The notes under the pieces were generated by a model. That model saw only the letters and a list, made by a program, of their open reading frames with translations, was not told where the DNA came from and made no database searches. 64,000 nt of DNA from Promethearchaeota archaeon (GTDB taxonomy: Archaea; Asgardarchaeota; Lokiarchaeia; Sigyniarchaeales; SOKP01): contig JAHLWP010000014.1 in assembly GCA_019057865.1 (NCBI GenBank), positions 23,462-87,461 of the forward strand, given 5' to 3'. This document shows positions 63,828 through 64,000 of this stretch, in pieces. Position 1 is the first letter of the stretch; every line of letters starts with the position of its first letter. The translations under genes and the position numbers were made by a program.

Positions 63828-64000
63828 TTATATTACTATATAATATAATATGAAAAGAAAATATATTTAATTTTTGTTAACTTAATAAAAATTTCATATT
63901 AAAACAAAAAATTTTCAATATTTTTTTCCAAAATTATTGTTTTATCAAAAAATTTTCTTTATTTTTGTTGTAATCTTCTCTCTTTTTGATTTATTTCTTC
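63828..64000 (-). promoter_or_regulatory. CRISPR leader of array 2 (continues beyond the window)
   Basis: The sequence matches the leader of array 1 (for example TTTTTGTTAACTTAATAAAAATTTC), but has 41 extra bp (AATATTTTTTTCCAAAATTA...) located between two AAAAAATTTTC copies. It should carry the promoter and integration anchor. The window ends inside it. Confidence 0.8.

Overview
The window looks like an AT-rich archaeal chromosome, most likely from an Asgard (Lokiarchaeia-like) archaeon. Archaeal markers are a 20S proteasome alpha subunit, a TFB-type transcription factor, a PolB2-like family-B polymerase and TATA-like elements upstream of genes. A Ras/Rab-type small GTPase, a stand-alone Cdc48 N-domain protein and very long TPR/coiled-coil and multi-membrane-span proteins point to Asgard. 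An oxygen-independent ribonucleotide reductase (NrdD/NrdG) indicates an anaerobe. The lineage is inferred from gene content; there is no rRNA or tRNA gene to settle it.

Layout. 1-7.6 kb: a giant polytopic membrane protein built from internal duplications. 7.7-18.5 kb: a two-anchor surface protein divergent from a complete branched-chain-amino-acid-type ABC transporter (binding protein, two permeases, two ATPases), followed by a HEAT-repeat protein and an acyl-CoA ligase. The two divergent genes share a perfect 53-bp inverted promoter repeat. 18.6-33.5 kb: household and Asgard-type genes (PolB2 pair, GH20 hexosaminidase, DUF3795, a P-loop-less RecA-like protein, sirtuin, small GTPase, PsmA, a 1500-residue TPR/coiled-coil protein). 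33.5-40.9 kb: an RHH regulator, then a tight cluster of Cdc48-N protein, TPR-TM protein, membrane-anchored degenerate HerA/VirB4-like ATPase and membrane HExxH protein. 41-45.5 kb: hypothetical genes, a divergent TFB and two structured intergenic elements.

45.5-64 kb is a defence and accessory region. CRISPR array 1 has 44 repeats by my count and is a fusion of two arrays; array 2 has 11. Both share the same repeat and the same right-hand leader, so they are transcribed leftward. Between them lie type III-signalling genes (a 5'-truncated HEPN effector remnant, an APE2256-type CARF protein, a CARF-like/wHTH protein), a frameshifted transposase, a Cas4/RecB-like nuclease, a GC-richer radical SAM gene, then a plus-strand series: SMP-like peptide, HNH-like peptide, NrdG, NrdD, dNMP kinase, PD-(D/E)XK nuclease fused to BspA-type LRRs, a beta-class type III-like methyltransferase and a metallophosphoesterase. 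No cas1, cas2 or effector-complex gene is present, so the arrays must be served by cas genes elsewhere. Array 2 cuts off the 5' part of a TPR gene.

The best candidates for undescribed systems are the Cdc48-N/TPR/HerA-like/HExxH membrane cluster, the kinase-nuclease-LRR-methyltransferase set, and the co-regulated surface protein plus ABC transporter plus acyl-CoA ligase module.
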